DNA from: Paenibacillus polymyxa M1
Lineage (GTDB): Bacteria; Bacillota; Bacilli; Paenibacillales; Paenibacillaceae
Direction: 5' to 3'
Assembly: GCF_000237325.1 (NCBI RefSeq)
Contig: NC_017542.1
Span: 5,388,501-5,452,500, forward strand
DNA length: 64,000 nucleotides
The notes below the pieces were generated by a model. That model ran no database searches. It was not told the DNA's origin and worked only from the letters and a program-made list of their open reading frames with translations. Shown one piece after another: positions 1 through 9,196 of the stretch; position 1 is the stretch's first letter; each line of letters begins with the position of its first letter. Position numbers and translations under genes: made by a program.

Positions 1-263
1 ACCAGTGCTCGGTTCAAGTGCTCACAGCATTGAAACGCCACGTCAAAGCCATACTCTCTGCGAACGGATTCTACTCCAGACAGCACTTGCTGAGCCACAT
101 CGAGCGCTCCTGCTGTGCCGATCCGACTTCCAGCCACTTCACTCGTGCTTGCGCCAATAACCAGCAGGCGACCAGCTTTGAGACTGGCCGCTTCTGCAAT
201 TTCCCGCACGACAGAAGCGGTCTGTGCTTCGAGTGAAATCTCATGATCCAATTGTTCTACCAT
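1..263 (-). CDS. ywlG: YwlG family protein (DUF436/TIGR01440), N-terminal part
   Basis: Reading the minus strand from an ATG at 263 gives an open frame that runs off the window edge (about 87 codons), beginning MVEQLDHEISLEAQ and containing the segment LLVIGASTSEVAG. This matches the start of the YwlG family, a small cytosolic family of unknown function found next to glyA in Bacillus. A strong AAAGGAGG lies 5 nt before the ATG. In B. subtilis the order is ywlE-rpiB-ywlG; here ywlE is the next gene upstream, with no rpiB between. Family call by recall of the N-terminus and by synteny; the C-terminus is not visible. Confidence 0.75.
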   Translation of the reverse strand, partial: MVEQLDHEISLEAQTASVVREIAEAASLKAGRLLVIGASTSEVAGSRIGTAGALDVAQQVLSGVESVRREYGFDVAFQCCEHLNRAL

Positions 264-356
264 TGGAACCTCCTTTGGTTGAACAGCCTCTCAGAGACTA
301 GGCACGGTTTCATGCCCCAAGTTCAACACACTCTCTCCTGATCACAATCTGACTAT

Positions 357-362
357 ATTATA
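357..362 (-). promoter_or_regulatory. Possible -10 element for ywlG
   Basis: TATAAT on the minus strand, about 95 nt before the YwlG start and downstream of the ywlE terminator, so ywlG probably has its own promoter. No good -35 is seen 17 nt upstream. The rest of the 367-nt gap (264-630) shows no gene. Confidence 0.35.
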
Positions 363-439
363 GCCGATGTTTCAGATTCCGAGCAGAAAAAATGGAAGAA
401 CAAGAAGGCAGCAGAAGATCTGCTGTAGCTTGTATACGA

Positions 440-478
440 AAAAAGAGCAGTCCACACCTATGTGGAATTGCTCTTTTG
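440..478 (-). terminator. Rho-independent terminator after ywlE
   Basis: Outer stem AAAAGAGCA/TGCTCTTTT and inner stem TCCACA/TGTGGA with a small internal loop. On the minus strand it runs into TTTTTT. It separates the ywlE transcript from ywlG. Confidence 0.75.
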
Positions 479-630
479 CCCAGGCGACCGGCCGTATATC
501 CGATGCTCCATCGTGGTTGATCCCACTTTTGTCGCCAGTTACACCGGATTCTCATTTTTCCACCTTATCTTAACGGATTAACCGTCGAAAATCAACAGAT
601 TCCGTACAAAATAGAGGAACGGTACCGATT

Positions 631-1224
631 TTATTCGGAAGAACCTTTTAGCTTGTCCAACAACTTATGCAAAGCCGTACGGATTTCTGCCGCTGTGACA
701 TCGTAGTCCTCACGCGAACCACCAAATGGATCTGAGATATCGAAGCCCGGAATCCGTTGGTGTAATTCAATCATTCGTTCACGCTCCTGCGTCGATAGCT
801 CTTGTCCGAGTGAAGCCATCAACTGCTGTGAAGCATACAAGCCATCTAACTCCTGTACGTCATTCAGCACTGCGTCCCGGTCCTCCACATATTCCTTCAG
901 CGTAAATACTTTGCCTGCCGTTTGGGGGAACCGCTGTACGACATGCTGTTTATGTCCTTGTGTCAAGGTTAAGATCAGATGTGCCCACTCGGCAAGCCCG
1001 TCGCTTAAAGGAGTTGAAGTGATCTGATCGGATATATCGTGATCACGCAGAACCGCCTCTGCATGTCGGGATATCGGCGTGCCGTCCATCGCAGCTACTC
1101 CAGCGGAACGCACGTCCAGTTCCAGACCATGCTCAGCAGCCAGCTTACGCAGCATTCCCTCAGCCATTGGACTGCGACAGGTGTTCCCTGTGCATACAAA
1201 TAAAATATTCTTCAACGTCTTCAC
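631..1224 (-). CDS. ywlE: Protein-arginine phosphatase YwlE (low-molecular-weight phosphatase fold)
   Basis: A 197-residue LMW-PTP family protein. The P-loop CTGNTCRS has nucleophile Cys11 and Arg17. The Thr at residue 15 is the position that in B. subtilis YwlE favours phosphoarginine over phosphotyrosine, so it probably reverses McsB arginine phosphorylation that marks proteins for ClpCP. The DPF general-acid loop is near residue 165. B. subtilis YwlE is about 150 residues; the extra 45 or so lie between about 108 and 160, just before the acid loop, and are charged and helical. Third of a minus-strand set with mntP and sua5; terminator at 440-478. The call is firm; the role of the insert is unknown. 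Confidence 0.88.
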   Translation of the reverse strand: MKTLKNILFVCTGNTCRSPMAEGMLRKLAAEHGLELDVRSAGVAAMDGTPISRHAEAVLRDHDISDQITSTPLSDGLAEWAHLILTLTQGHKQHVVQRFPQTAGKVFTLKEYVEDRDAVLNDVQELDGLYASQQLMASLGQELSTQERERMIELHQRIPGFDISDPFGGSREDYDVTAAEIRTALHKLLDKLKGSSE

Positions 1225-1298
1225 CCCCCGTATGTTGAAAATATATAAACAGAGGATTACTCAAATCCTGTATTTATTTTACACTGTCTACGTTAAAA

Positions 1299-1859
1299 TC
1301 AAAACATAAACATAAAGCCGAATGCCAGCAAAATAGCACCGCCCACTGCTTCTCCATAATCCCCAAGATTACGGCTGACCTTGCGCCCCAGTAACAGCCC
1401 CAGCATCGCCATCGCTCCCCCGCAAAAACCAAAGGCCAGAACAGTCAGCACCAGGTCACTCTGGAACATTCCCAGTGACACTCCCACAGAAAATGAGTCA
1501 ATGCTCACCCCAAGCGCAAACAGCAAAAGACCCAAAGGCGACCGATGATCCAAAACGTGTACGCCGTCCCCCTTGAAGGAATTATATACCATATGCCCGC
1601 CCAAAAGGATGAGTAATCCCCCTGCGAAGTAGGTCGTCACATGGCCTAATAAAGAACTCATATAATGGCCTGTGAACATTCCCAGCAATGGCATCAGGAT
1701 GTGAAAAAAACCAATCACAGTGCTGATGCGCAGCACGTCTCGCAGGCGTATCCCCTTCATACCGATCCCTACGCCCAGCGATAGCGCATCCATCCCTAGC
1801 GCTACCGCCATGATCAGAATCGTTACAACCTGCCCAGCATCGGCAGAGGCTGCCAGCAT
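1299..1859 (-). CDS. mntP: Manganese exporter MntP (YwlD)
   Basis: A 186-residue hydrophobic protein with about six membrane helices and the family's paired repeats, each with a conserved acidic residue: ALGMDALSLGVGIG near the N-terminus and ALGVSIDSFSVGVSLG in the middle. MntP proteins pump Mn2+ out of the cell. I chose the ATG at 1859 because GGAGGG lies just upstream and the length then equals the family norm; an upstream alternative at 1895 adds 12 residues. It lies between sua5 and ywlE as in B. subtilis. No yybP-ykoY type Mn riboswitch was recognised in the 143 nt upstream. Confidence 0.88.
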   Translation of the reverse strand: MLAASADAGQVVTILIMAVALGMDALSLGVGIGMKGIRLRDVLRISTVIGFFHILMPLLGMFTGHYMSSLLGHVTTYFAGGLLILLGGHMVYNSFKGDGVHVLDHRSPLGLLLFALGVSIDSFSVGVSLGMFQSDLVLTVLAFGFCGGAMAMLGLLLGRKVSRNLGDYGEAVGGAILLAFGFMFMF

Positions 1860-2002
1860 ACTCCATCCCTCCATTATCCGTCTGTTCTTGTACACGTTAT
1901 GCGGACAAGGGGCAAATCAGTACAAGCAGGCACTGAAAATACCCAAAACAGAGACAAGGAGAGAGGAGAAATTAAAATAAGAGACTCAATTGTTTACAGA
2001 AG

Positions 2003-3286
2003 CTACAGACGGATGATTCGATGACCTGCCGCTTTAAGCAGTCGATTCATGACGGCGTCTCCCAATCCTTTCGGCGGACAGGCTTCCGCCAAAATGTAGG
2101 TGACGCCGTCCTCATCGCAGCGGCGCAGTACGCTGTATAGGCGCTGCGCCGCCTCATGAAGCGCGTCCAGCTTGCCCAGCGTGTAGACTCGTTCTCCGGC
2201 GTAGCCGGCGGCATGGTCGTCGAACGCGAGCACCGCCGTGCGCTCCCCGCGCGCGGTAGCCTCCGCCAACGCGGCGCGAATCCAGCCCGTCACTTCAACA
2301 GAAGACGGGCCTTGTACCACGCTCAAGCGCCCTCGTGGCGCGTAGTGCGTATACTTCATGCCCGGCGAGCGTGGCGCCAGGCTATCGGCGTCCTGCCCGG
2401 GTGTGTGAGCCAGCGCCGGGTCCAGTACGACAGAGCGGGCAACCGTAGCGAGCTGTTCAGCAGTCACACCGCCTGGGCGCAAAATGGTGACGGTTCCCTC
2501 GTCACCGACTTGTACTACTGTGGACTCCAGTCCCACCCCCGTGGGGCCTCCGTCCAAAATGCCGCCGATGCGGCCCTTCAGGTCCTCCAGCACATGCTGT
2601 GCTAGAGTCGGGCTGGGTCTTCCCGAGCGATTGGCGCTTGGTGCAGCCAGCGGGCAACCAGCTTCTGCGATTAAGCGTAGCGCTATCGGATGATCCGGCA
2701 TGCGCACACCGACCGTGTCCAGTCCTGCTGTCACACGCGATGAAAGTGCCTGCGACACTACTGGCAATACGAGAGTCAGCGGTCCTGGCCAAAATGTATT
2801 CATCAGCGCTCGGGCTGTATCGTTTATTTCCGCTACCATGCCTTTTAATTGAGCAGCATCGGAAATATGTACAATGAGCGGATTATCGGACGGACGCCCT
2901 TTAGCAGCGAATACCGCCTCTACCGCTTTAGTGCTGCGCGCATCAGCCCCCAGTCCGTACACGGTTTCCGTAGGAAAGGCTACCGTCTCTCCAGCCTGGA
3001 GAAGTACGGCGGCCTCCCGTATGCCCTTTTCCGCAGTGATTAGAGCCTGTCCAGCTGAAAGCTCGTCAGGATCATCCCCGTCTGTGTTGTTCACAGAACC
3101 AACGGAAGCCGCTTTTTCCACCTCAAAAGACAAGGTAGCAGGTATAGTCGTGTCCTCATCAGAAACCAGACATCTTACATCCCACCAGTGTGTATGCGAA
3201 GGCTGTAATGCCTGCTCCTGCTCTGCTATCTCTTTTTTCACAAAACCTGCGTGCAAGTCATGCATTTGATTCACCTTATCGCTCAT
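2003..3286 (-). CDS. L-threonylcarbamoyladenylate synthase (Sua5/YwlC family)
   Basis: A 427-residue cytosolic enzyme that makes threonylcarbamoyl-AMP from threonine, bicarbonate and ATP for t6A37 of ANN-decoding tRNAs. The YrdC domain spans about 85-270 with FPTETVYGLGADA, KGRPSDNPLIVHI and SANRSGRPSPT. The linker PRSPGMKYTHYAPRG leads to the C-terminal Sua5 domain, so it is the long form. It is about 80 residues longer than usual (about 346) at the N-terminus, where a low-similarity stretch precedes the YrdC domain. An ATG at 3265 with AAGGTG 6 nt upstream may be the true start. From about 2150 to 2960 the gene is much richer in GC than its neighbours. Confidence 0.88.
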   Translation of the reverse strand: MSDKVNQMHDLHAGFVKKEIAEQEQALQPSHTHWWDVRCLVSDEDTTIPATLSFEVEKAASVGSVNNTDGDDPDELSAGQALITAEKGIREAAVLLQAGETVAFPTETVYGLGADARSTKAVEAVFAAKGRPSDNPLIVHISDAAQLKGMVAEINDTARALMNTFWPGPLTLVLPVVSQALSSRVTAGLDTVGVRMPDHPIALRLIAEAGCPLAAPSANRSGRPSPTLAQHVLEDLKGRIGGILDGGPTGVGLESTVVQVGDEGTVTILRPGGVTAEQLATVARSVVLDPALAHTPGQDADSLAPRSPGMKYTHYAPRGRLSVVQGPSSVEVTGWIRAALAEATARGERTAVLAFDDHAAGYAGERVYTLGKLDALHEAAQRLYSVLRRCDEDGVTYILAEACPPKGLGDAVMNRLLKAAGHRIIRL

Positions 3287-3466
3287 ATCAGATCATCCCA
3301 TATCTTATTGTCATACAGGCCATTTCATTGCCCTGATCCCCAAAAACCCACTTTGACAAATCAGATCAATTTGGCTCTGCTATCTGTATATCTATCGTAA
3401 GTTCCATTATAACATATGGGGAAACTTACACTCGTTGTTCTCTTTTCCATAGCTCTGACGAGACGT

Positions 3467-4159
3467 TTAGGCAAACAAACCACTCACCCAGCTCCACAGA
3501 CCCGTAAGGGCATCCCACAGGAAAAAACGTACTTCCGGCTCTTTGTCAGCAGCATTCATTCGATTGTCTTCTTGACTCGTTTTTGCCGATACAGTTTGTG
3601 CTGTTGCTTCACCACTGCCTGCATCAATAAAGCACAACGGCGGGAACAGCACACACCACCAATTTTGTCCTTTTCCTTGCCCCAGTGTAACCCGAAGTGC
3701 CTCATAATTCCCTGCCGGGTAGACAAGACCACCGTACATTTTCGTCGGAAAAGGTACACTTGCCAGTTCCACCTGATGATCATACGCTATACCGCGTCGA
3801 GCTAGTTCCGAACCTACCAAGCGATCAATTTCAGGCAAATGTGCATCAATCAACACTCTGGCTTGATTTAGGCTTTGTGGATTGTCCAGCTCACCCACCC
3901 ACGCATTCATCTGCTGCACAATGGCATCCCGTATTTCGCGCTTAACCAACTGATCCTCTGGACGATCCGAATTAGCCAAAATGCGCAGTCGGATGGAATC
4001 GTGCGGAATTACCTTCAACCCTGTGGTGGCCACTCCAGACGCTAAAGTCTCTCTTGCTCCCGTGGTCATCGCAGCATCCGTTTTTTGACCTTCCCAAGAC
4101 ATCATTAATATCGATATACAAAAGAGTATCATTGCAGTTTGCTTCATCCAACTTCTCAT
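3467..4159 (-). CDS. spoIIR: Stage II sporulation protein R
   Basis: A secreted signalling protein of about 230 residues. It is made in the forespore under sigma-F and crosses to the intermembrane space to activate SpoIIGA, which cleaves pro-sigma-E in the mother cell. The N-terminal hydrophobic signal is followed by the family motif SIRLRILANSDRPEDQ and VKREIRDAI. The ATG at 4159 is preceded by GGGGGG at good spacing; an ATG 10 codons further up (4189) lacks a ribosome site. It sits between a SEDS gene and sua5. The conserved gene neighbourhood and the motif make the call firm and mark the host as an endospore former. Confidence 0.9.
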   Translation of the reverse strand: MRSWMKQTAMILFCISILMMSWEGQKTDAAMTTGARETLASGVATTGLKVIPHDSIRLRILANSDRPEDQLVKREIRDAIVQQMNAWVGELDNPQSLNQARVLIDAHLPEIDRLVGSELARRGIAYDHQVELASVPFPTKMYGGLVYPAGNYEALRVTLGQGKGQNWWCVLFPPLCFIDAGSGEATAQTVSAKTSQEDNRMNAADKEPEVRFFLWDALTGLWSWVSGLFA

Positions 4160-4195
4160 TTTCGTCCCCCCAAACCCAAACTCTATCATGTCTAT

Positions 4196-4224
4196 CAGTC
4201 TGTCCGGTTTGGGAGAGTCTAAAC
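4196..4224 (-). promoter_or_regulatory. Candidate sigma-F type promoter of spoIIR
   Basis: On the minus strand GTTTA (4220-4224) and GGACAGACTG (4196-4205) resemble the sigma-F/G pattern GYWTA and GGNRANANTR. The spacer is 14 nt, one or two short of the usual length. Position, about 30 nt before the spoIIR ATG, fits. Confidence 0.35.
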
Positions 4225-4281
4225 CTATGAATCTCGTAAAAAATTCAGGCTATTGCAAGCTTGATCGTCACCTAGGAATAT

Positions 4282-4313
4282 AAAAAAGCCCAGATTTCAC
4301 AATCTGGACTCTT
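4282..4313 (-). terminator. Terminator after the SEDS gene
   Basis: Stem CCAGATT/AATCTGG with a four-base loop and two further flanking pairs, followed on the minus strand by TTTTTT. It isolates the SEDS gene from spoIIR. Confidence 0.75.
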
Positions 4314-4373
4314 TCGTCGCACTGTTTCAACTCGCACAAATAACCATCAATATTTAGTCACAATCCGCCTGTA

Positions 4374-5567
4374 CTAGGCTTTTTTCGCCTTCGTCAAGCT
4401 TACTCTGGAAGGCTGTGGCAGGTCATCCTCTAACTCCTGGCCATGCACCTTAATACTCATAACCAAGCCAATACTAGCCATGTTAATAAGCAACGAGGTA
4501 CCGCCATAGCTTATGAATGGAAGCGTAATCCCCGTAAGTGGCATAATGCCCAGAAACGCACCAATGTTCTCAAAAATCTGATACAGCAACATGGACACAA
4601 TCCCGACAATTATATACGGGCCAGCCCGATCCCGACATTCCAGCGAAATCAGGATCATTCGGTGAATCAAAATAAAATATAGCAATAGCAGAATGGATGA
4701 GCCTACAAACCCAAACTCCTCTGCTACAACTACAAAAATAGAATCCGCATACGTATAGGGAACACGCCCGGACTGTACCGAGGTTCCTTGCAAAAAGCCC
4801 TTGCCCATCATCCCGCCAGAAGCTATGGCCAGTTTGGCATTTTTCGTATGATAAGATGCCTTCGCGGTTGCTTCTTCCGGTACCAGCCAAGGGTCCAAAC
4901 GCTCTACCCAGTGACTACGGCCAATACCTTTCATAAAGGAATCAATCTCATCGTGAAACGAGATATACGCTTTGATCCCTCCACCAACGGCGACTGCAAA
5001 TACGATAAATCCGATTAGCGCATGGGATGCCTTCACATTACCAATCCATAGCATACCAATGACGATGACAATGTAACCGAGCGCATTACCCAAGTCATTT
5101 TGTGCCATGACCATGGCAAACGGGACAAAGCTCACCAGAGCAACTGGAAGAACATCTTGAATAAAATACAGCTTGCTCTTGCGCTTTTTAATCAGCATAT
5201 ACGCCAAAAAAATGATAAGAACCAGCTTGAATACCTCGGCAGGCTGAAGATTTAAGCCACCAATTTTCAAAAAGCCTTGAGAGTTATTAACCGTCCCGCC
5301 AAAAAAGCCGAGAATCAACAGGAATATCCCGCCTCCATATACATACAAGGCTTTTTTAATGAATATCCGAAAATCGACTATCGCTAAACCCAAGATCGCT
5401 ACAAAGCCCAATATATAATACCCGATCATCTTCTGGTAGTCGTTGCCGTGCTCTGCCAAGTTCGTAGGACCCCTACCAGCACTGTATACCGTTATGATAC
5501 TAATCGCCATGAGCAAAACCAGAATAAAAATAACCGGACCATCAATTTTTTTCAATTTCTGAAGCAT
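4374..5567 (-). CDS. FtsW/RodA/SpoVE (SEDS) family peptidoglycan polymerase
   Basis: A 397-residue integral membrane protein with about ten helices. The family signature GGMMGKGFLQGTS is followed by TYADSIFVVVAEEFGF, which holds the Asp equivalent to the catalytic residue of RodA, and LPFISYGGTSLLINM near the C-terminus. SEDS proteins polymerise lipid II together with a class B PBP; no PBP is nearby. The sequence does not decide between RodA-, FtsW- and SpoVE-like roles. It is inserted between prmC and spoIIR, where B. subtilis has no SEDS gene, and ends in its own terminator, so it is probably transcribed separately. Confidence 0.85.
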   Translation of the reverse strand: MLQKLKKIDGPVIFILVLLMAISIITVYSAGRGPTNLAEHGNDYQKMIGYYILGFVAILGLAIVDFRIFIKKALYVYGGGIFLLILGFFGGTVNNSQGFLKIGGLNLQPAEVFKLVLIIFLAYMLIKKRKSKLYFIQDVLPVALVSFVPFAMVMAQNDLGNALGYIVIVIGMLWIGNVKASHALIGFIVFAVAVGGGIKAYISFHDEIDSFMKGIGRSHWVERLDPWLVPEEATAKASYHTKNAKLAIASGGMMGKGFLQGTSVQSGRVPYTYADSIFVVVAEEFGFVGSSILLLLYFILIHRMILISLECRDRAGPYIIVGIVSMLLYQIFENIGAFLGIMPLTGITLPFISYGGTSLLINMASIGLVMSIKVHGQELEDDLPQPSRVSLTKAKKA

Positions 5568-5642
5568 GATTTCCCCCTGAGCCGTTTCTCGGTCATACTC
5601 CTCTTATTCTAAAGGAAAGACTCGCAAAAAGAAAATGCAGCA

Positions 5643-6542
5643 CTACTCCGAGACGCCTAGGACATGTCGCTCGATCCCCGCAAGGTCAGGAATGATTAGA
5701 ATGTTCTTCCAATGACCTGCCTGTTCCAGCAGGCCAGCCACGTCTCTGGCCTGTCCCATCCCCAGCTCAAACCCGATTAGCCGGGGTGGGGCCTGAAGGA
5801 GCCCCAGTTGCTCCAGCATTGCCCGATACGGGCCAAGCCCGTCAGGACCTCCATCCAGTGCCATCCGCGGCTCATGGTCGCGCACCTCCGGCTGCAAGCC
5901 AGCGATGTCAGCAGCCGGGATATATGGCGGGTTGGACACGAGGATGTCTACCGCCGTTCCCGCAAACGGCGCCAGCAGATCGCCCTCGCGGAATTCTATG
6001 ACTGCGCCGTTCGCAGCGGCGTTCTGGGCCGCTATTTCGAGCGCAGCGGCTGAGATATCCCCTGCCGCCACGTGCCAGCGTGGCCGCTCAGCCGCCAGTG
6101 TCACGGCAATCGCGCCGCTGCCCGTACCGATGTCGAGCGCGTGCGGAGCACCGCTCGGCCACAGCCGGTCGCCGTGCTGGAGTATCGCCTCGACGAGCAG
6201 TTCCGTCTCGGGGCGCGGAATCAGCACCGACGGTGAAACCGCGAACGGGCGGCCGTAAAATTCCTGCTGTCCGATAATATACTGCGCCGGTTCACCCGCA
6301 GCTTTGCGGGCGATGATCCGTTCCCATGTGTCCTTGACGGAGGAAGGGAACGGATCGCCCAGAGCGGCGTAAAACCTCGTACCTTCCAGCCCAAGCACAT
6401 GTTCCAGCAGCAAGCGGGCATTATGCTGCGGCTCCAACACGCCGCAACTTCCTAAAAAAGAAGAAGCCTCAACTAAGGCTTCTCTGACACTCATGTTCCG
6501 TTCCGGCGGCATCCGATACACACAATCGCGTTCGTTCCCCAA
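5643..6542 (-). CDS. prmC: Release factor glutamine methyltransferase PrmC
   Basis: It methylates the Gln of the GGQ motif in peptide-release factors. From the most upstream start (TTG at 6542) it is 299 residues, with IPRPETE at 108-114, SAM motif DIGTGSG at 137-143 and catalytic NPPY at 204-207. That TTG lies 4 nt after the prfA stop with AGAGG about 10 nt before it. ATGs at 6512 and 6494 are alternatives; the last gives MSVREALVEAS, the usual family start, and about 283 residues. Co-transcribed with its substrate gene prfA. The central part (about 5780-6440) is strikingly GC-rich. Confidence 0.9.
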   Translation of the reverse strand: MGNERDCVYRMPPERNMSVREALVEASSFLGSCGVLEPQHNARLLLEHVLGLEGTRFYAALGDPFPSSVKDTWERIIARKAAGEPAQYIIGQQEFYGRPFAVSPSVLIPRPETELLVEAILQHGDRLWPSGAPHALDIGTGSGAIAVTLAAERPRWHVAAGDISAAALEIAAQNAAANGAVIEFREGDLLAPFAGTAVDILVSNPPYIPAADIAGLQPEVRDHEPRMALDGGPDGLGPYRAMLEQLGLLQAPPRLIGFELGMGQARDVAGLLEQAGHWKNILIIPDLAGIERHVLGVSE

Positions 6543-6545
6543 AAC

Positions 6546-7610
6546 TTAAACCTCTTGTTCCATCAAATCAGCCTGCTCTGCAATCGTGAGTGCTGATACG
6601 ATTTCTTCGATCTCTCCGTTCATCACCTGGTCCAGCTTGTGCATGGTTAAACCAATGCGATGATCCGTTACACGGCTTTGCGGGAAGTTGTAAGTACGTA
6701 TACGCTCACTGCGGTCTCCAGTACCTACTTTGCTCTTACGCTCGCCTGCATATTTGGCTTCCTCTTCCTGACGCATCATATCCGAAATACGGGCACGCAA
6801 AACTTGCAGCGCCTTCTCCTTGTTGGAGTTTTGGGACTTGCCGTCCTGGCAGGTTGCCACAATACCTGTTGGCATATGCGTTACACGCACCGCCGACTTG
6901 GTTGTATTAACGGACTGACCGCCCGCACCGCTGGAGCAGAAAGTATCCACGCGGATATCCTTGTCTAAAATTTCGATATCCACTTCCTCTGCCTCAGGCA
7001 TCACAGACACCGTGGAGGTAGACGTATGAATACGTCCGCCAGATTCAGTTGTCGGAATCCGCTGTACACGGTGCGCGCCACTTTCGAATTTCATTTTGCT
7101 GTATGCACCGCGTCCGTTAATCATGAAAATAACCTCTTTAAAGCCTCCAAGGTCATTCATGTTCGCATCCATCAACTCTACACGCCAGCCTTGGGTATCT
7201 GCATAACGGGTGTACATCCGGTACAAGTCCGCTGCAAACAGCGCGGCCTCGTCCCCACCCGCAGCACCACGAATTTCGATAATAACGTTCTTATCATCGT
7301 TCGGGTCCTTCGGCAGCAGCAAAATACGAATTTTCTCGTCCAGCTCCCGCTTACGGGCACTCAGCTCTTCAATCTCCATTTTGACCATTTCACGCATCTC
7401 GTCGTCCAGCTTTTCTGCCTGCATGGCTTTAGCAGCGTCCAGCTCCTCAACGACAGTTTTATATTCGGTATATGCTTCATAAGCAGGCTGTAAATCAGAC
7501 TGTTCTTTGGAATAATCTCTAAGTTTTTTGCTATCGTTCGCCACATCCGGATCGCAGAGCAGTTCGCTCAGTTTATCGTAGCGGTCCGCCAATGATTGCA
7601 ATCGGTCCAA
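6546..7610 (-). CDS. prfA: Peptide chain release factor 1
   Basis: RF1 reads UAA/UAG and triggers peptide release. Counting from the TTG at 7610, the PxT-type recognition motif (PTT) is at 186-188 in [15 protein letters not shown], and GGQ is at 230-232 in [16 protein letters not shown] chose the TTG at 7610 because AGAGGTG lies 9 nt before it and the product then starts MLDRLQ, like B. subtilis PrfA. A GTG four codons upstream overlaps the ribosome site itself. First gene of the prfA-prmC pair, 4 nt apart. Confidence 0.92.
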   Translation of the reverse strand: MDRLQSLADRYDKLSELLCDPDVANDSKKLRDYSKEQSDLQPAYEAYTEYKTVVEELDAAKAMQAEKLDDEMREMVKMEIEELSARKRELDEKIRILLLPKDPNDDKNVIIEIRGAAGGDEAALFAADLYRMYTRYADTQGWRVELMDANMNDLGGFKEVIFMINGRGAYSKMKFESGAHRVQRIPTTESGGRIHTSTSTVSVMPEAEEVDIEILDKDIRVDTFCSSGAGGQSVNTTKSAVRVTHMPTGIVATCQDGKSQNSNKEKALQVLRARISDMMRQEEEAKYAGERKSKVGTGDRSERIRTYNFPQSRVTDHRIGLTMHKLDQVMNGEIEEIVSALTIAEQADLMEQEV

Positions 7611-7678
7611 CAAGCGATTCACCTCTTCAGTTAAATTAATATGAAACCAGCTTTAAATTCACTGGCTACAGCTCTTTA

Positions 7679-7684
7679 TTATAA
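7679..7684 (-). promoter_or_regulatory. Extended -10 promoter for prfA
   Basis: TGTTATAAT on the minus strand, an extended -10 (TG-n-TATAAT) about 70 nt before the prfA start. No clear -35, which extended -10 promoters can lack. The rest of the 339-nt gap 7611-7949 holds the ychF terminator and AT-rich DNA. Confidence 0.5.
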
Positions 7685-7831
7685 CAACTATTCGATTAAT
7701 TAGCTACATAAAATACTTGCTAATTTAGGATTTTGCAAAAATCCGCAAATCAATTGAAGTCGAATAAACGAAATCCCGCTAAAGAGTTGAATAACAAACT
7801 CTCAACTAATAAAAGAAATGCGAATCAAATA

Positions 7832-7864
7832 TAAAAAGCCGCCGCCCGGGACAGGCAGCGACTA
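7832..7864 (-). terminator. Terminator after ychF
   Basis: On the minus strand GTCGCTGCC pairs with GGCGGCGGC (9 pairs including G-T), seven-base loop, followed by TTTTTATA. Confidence 0.75.
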
Positions 7865-7949
7865 CGTAATTGGTACATGCAGGCAACACATATATCATTA
7901 CTTAATATGTTTGTATATAAACTCTGTTTGTTATAGGCCGAGATGCATA

Positions 7950-9050
7950 CTAAACATTAAAACGGAAATGCATTACGTCTCCGTCCTGCACCACATATTC
8001 CTTGCCTTCCAAACGAAGCTGACCACGTTCCTTGGCCCCGTTCATAGATCCAGCAGCGACCAAATCATCATAGGATACAACCTCAGCGCGAATAAATCCG
8101 CGTTCAAAATCCGAGTGGATTACGCCCGCAGCGCCAGGTGCTTTTGTTCCTTTGTGAATAGTCCATGCGCGTACTTCCTGCACACCTGCTGTGAAATACG
8201 TATACAGTCCCAACAAGCGGTAAGCTGCTTTGATCAGACGGTTCAGACCGGATTCAGCCAGCCCCAGCTCCTCAAGGAACATTGCCTTGTCTTCGCCTTC
8301 CAGCTCAGCAATTTCAGCCTCTACTTTGGCGCTGATCGGTACCACTTCAGCATTTTCCGCCACTGCAAATTCACGTACCTTTTGCACATATGGATTGCTA
8401 TCAGCTTCCGTTACACCATCTTCGCTGACATTAGCCGCGTACAATACAGGCTTCATTGTAAGCAAATGAAGGTCGCGTATAATCAACTTTTCATCTTCTG
8501 ACAATTCTACGCTACGTGCAGGTTTGTCAGCATACAGCGATTCCTTGATCCGTTCCAGTACTTCAACCTCTTGGGCATACTGCTTGTTGCCGCCCTTCAT
8601 GTTTTTGCGGGAACGTTCAATGCGCTTGTCTACACTTTCGATATCCGCCAGAATCAATTCCAGATTAATCGTCTGAATATCGCTGATCGGATCAATTTTG
8701 CCGTCCACATGGGTAATATTCTCATCTTCAAAGCAGCGTACCACATGAACAATGGCATCTACTTCACGAATATGAGCCAAAAACTTGTTGCCCAAACCCT
8801 CGCCTTTGCTGGCACCTCGTACAAGTCCTGCAATATCAACAAATTCAAAAGCCGTTGGTACCGTTTTGTTCGGTACTACCAGTTCAGTCAGCTTATCCAG
8901 CCGCTCGTCCGGTACTTCAACGACCCCTACATTAGGGTCAATTGTACAAAATGGATAGTTTGCGGATTCCGCCCCCGCCTGCGTTATTGCGTTAAACAGT
9001 GTTGATTTGCCCACGTTCGGCAGACCCACGATCCCCGCTTTTAAAGCCAT
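7950..9050 (-). CDS. ychF: YchF/OLA1 family ATPase
   Basis: A 366-residue Obg-like P-loop protein that binds ribosomes and prefers ATP in characterised members. GLPNVGKST (residues 8-16) is the P-loop. The usual NKxD base-recognition motif is replaced by ANVSE, the YchF hallmark. DIAGLVRGASKGEGLGNKF is the switch II region, and the C-terminal TGS-like part ends VQDGDVMHFRFNV. Monocistronic, with its own terminator at 7832-7864. Confidence 0.93.
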   Translation of the reverse strand: MALKAGIVGLPNVGKSTLFNAITQAGAESANYPFCTIDPNVGVVEVPDERLDKLTELVVPNKTVPTAFEFVDIAGLVRGASKGEGLGNKFLAHIREVDAIVHVVRCFEDENITHVDGKIDPISDIQTINLELILADIESVDKRIERSRKNMKGGNKQYAQEVEVLERIKESLYADKPARSVELSEDEKLIIRDLHLLTMKPVLYAANVSEDGVTEADSNPYVQKVREFAVAENAEVVPISAKVEAEIAELEGEDKAMFLEELGLAESGLNRLIKAAYRLLGLYTYFTAGVQEVRAWTIHKGTKAPGAAGVIHSDFERGFIRAEVVSYDDLVAAGSMNGAKERGQLRLEGKEYVVQDGDVMHFRFNV

Positions 9051-9196
9051 AATCAGAACAACTCCCGTTTATATAAAATATGCGTTATACCATCTGTTAG
9101 TTTACCAACCCACATTATATAGGAGAACCTATACATGCGGCAAGCATATGACTGTGAATTTAGGGTTTTGCTGCATCCCTATTTAGATTTCTTTAT

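Noticed and set aside
18..236. Plus-strand frame at the left edge
   Set aside because: Antisense of ywlG, which has a strong ribosome site and a family match.
1860..2002. Mn riboswitch (yybP-ykoY) before mntP
   Set aside because: None of the family's conserved loops is visible in the 143 nt.
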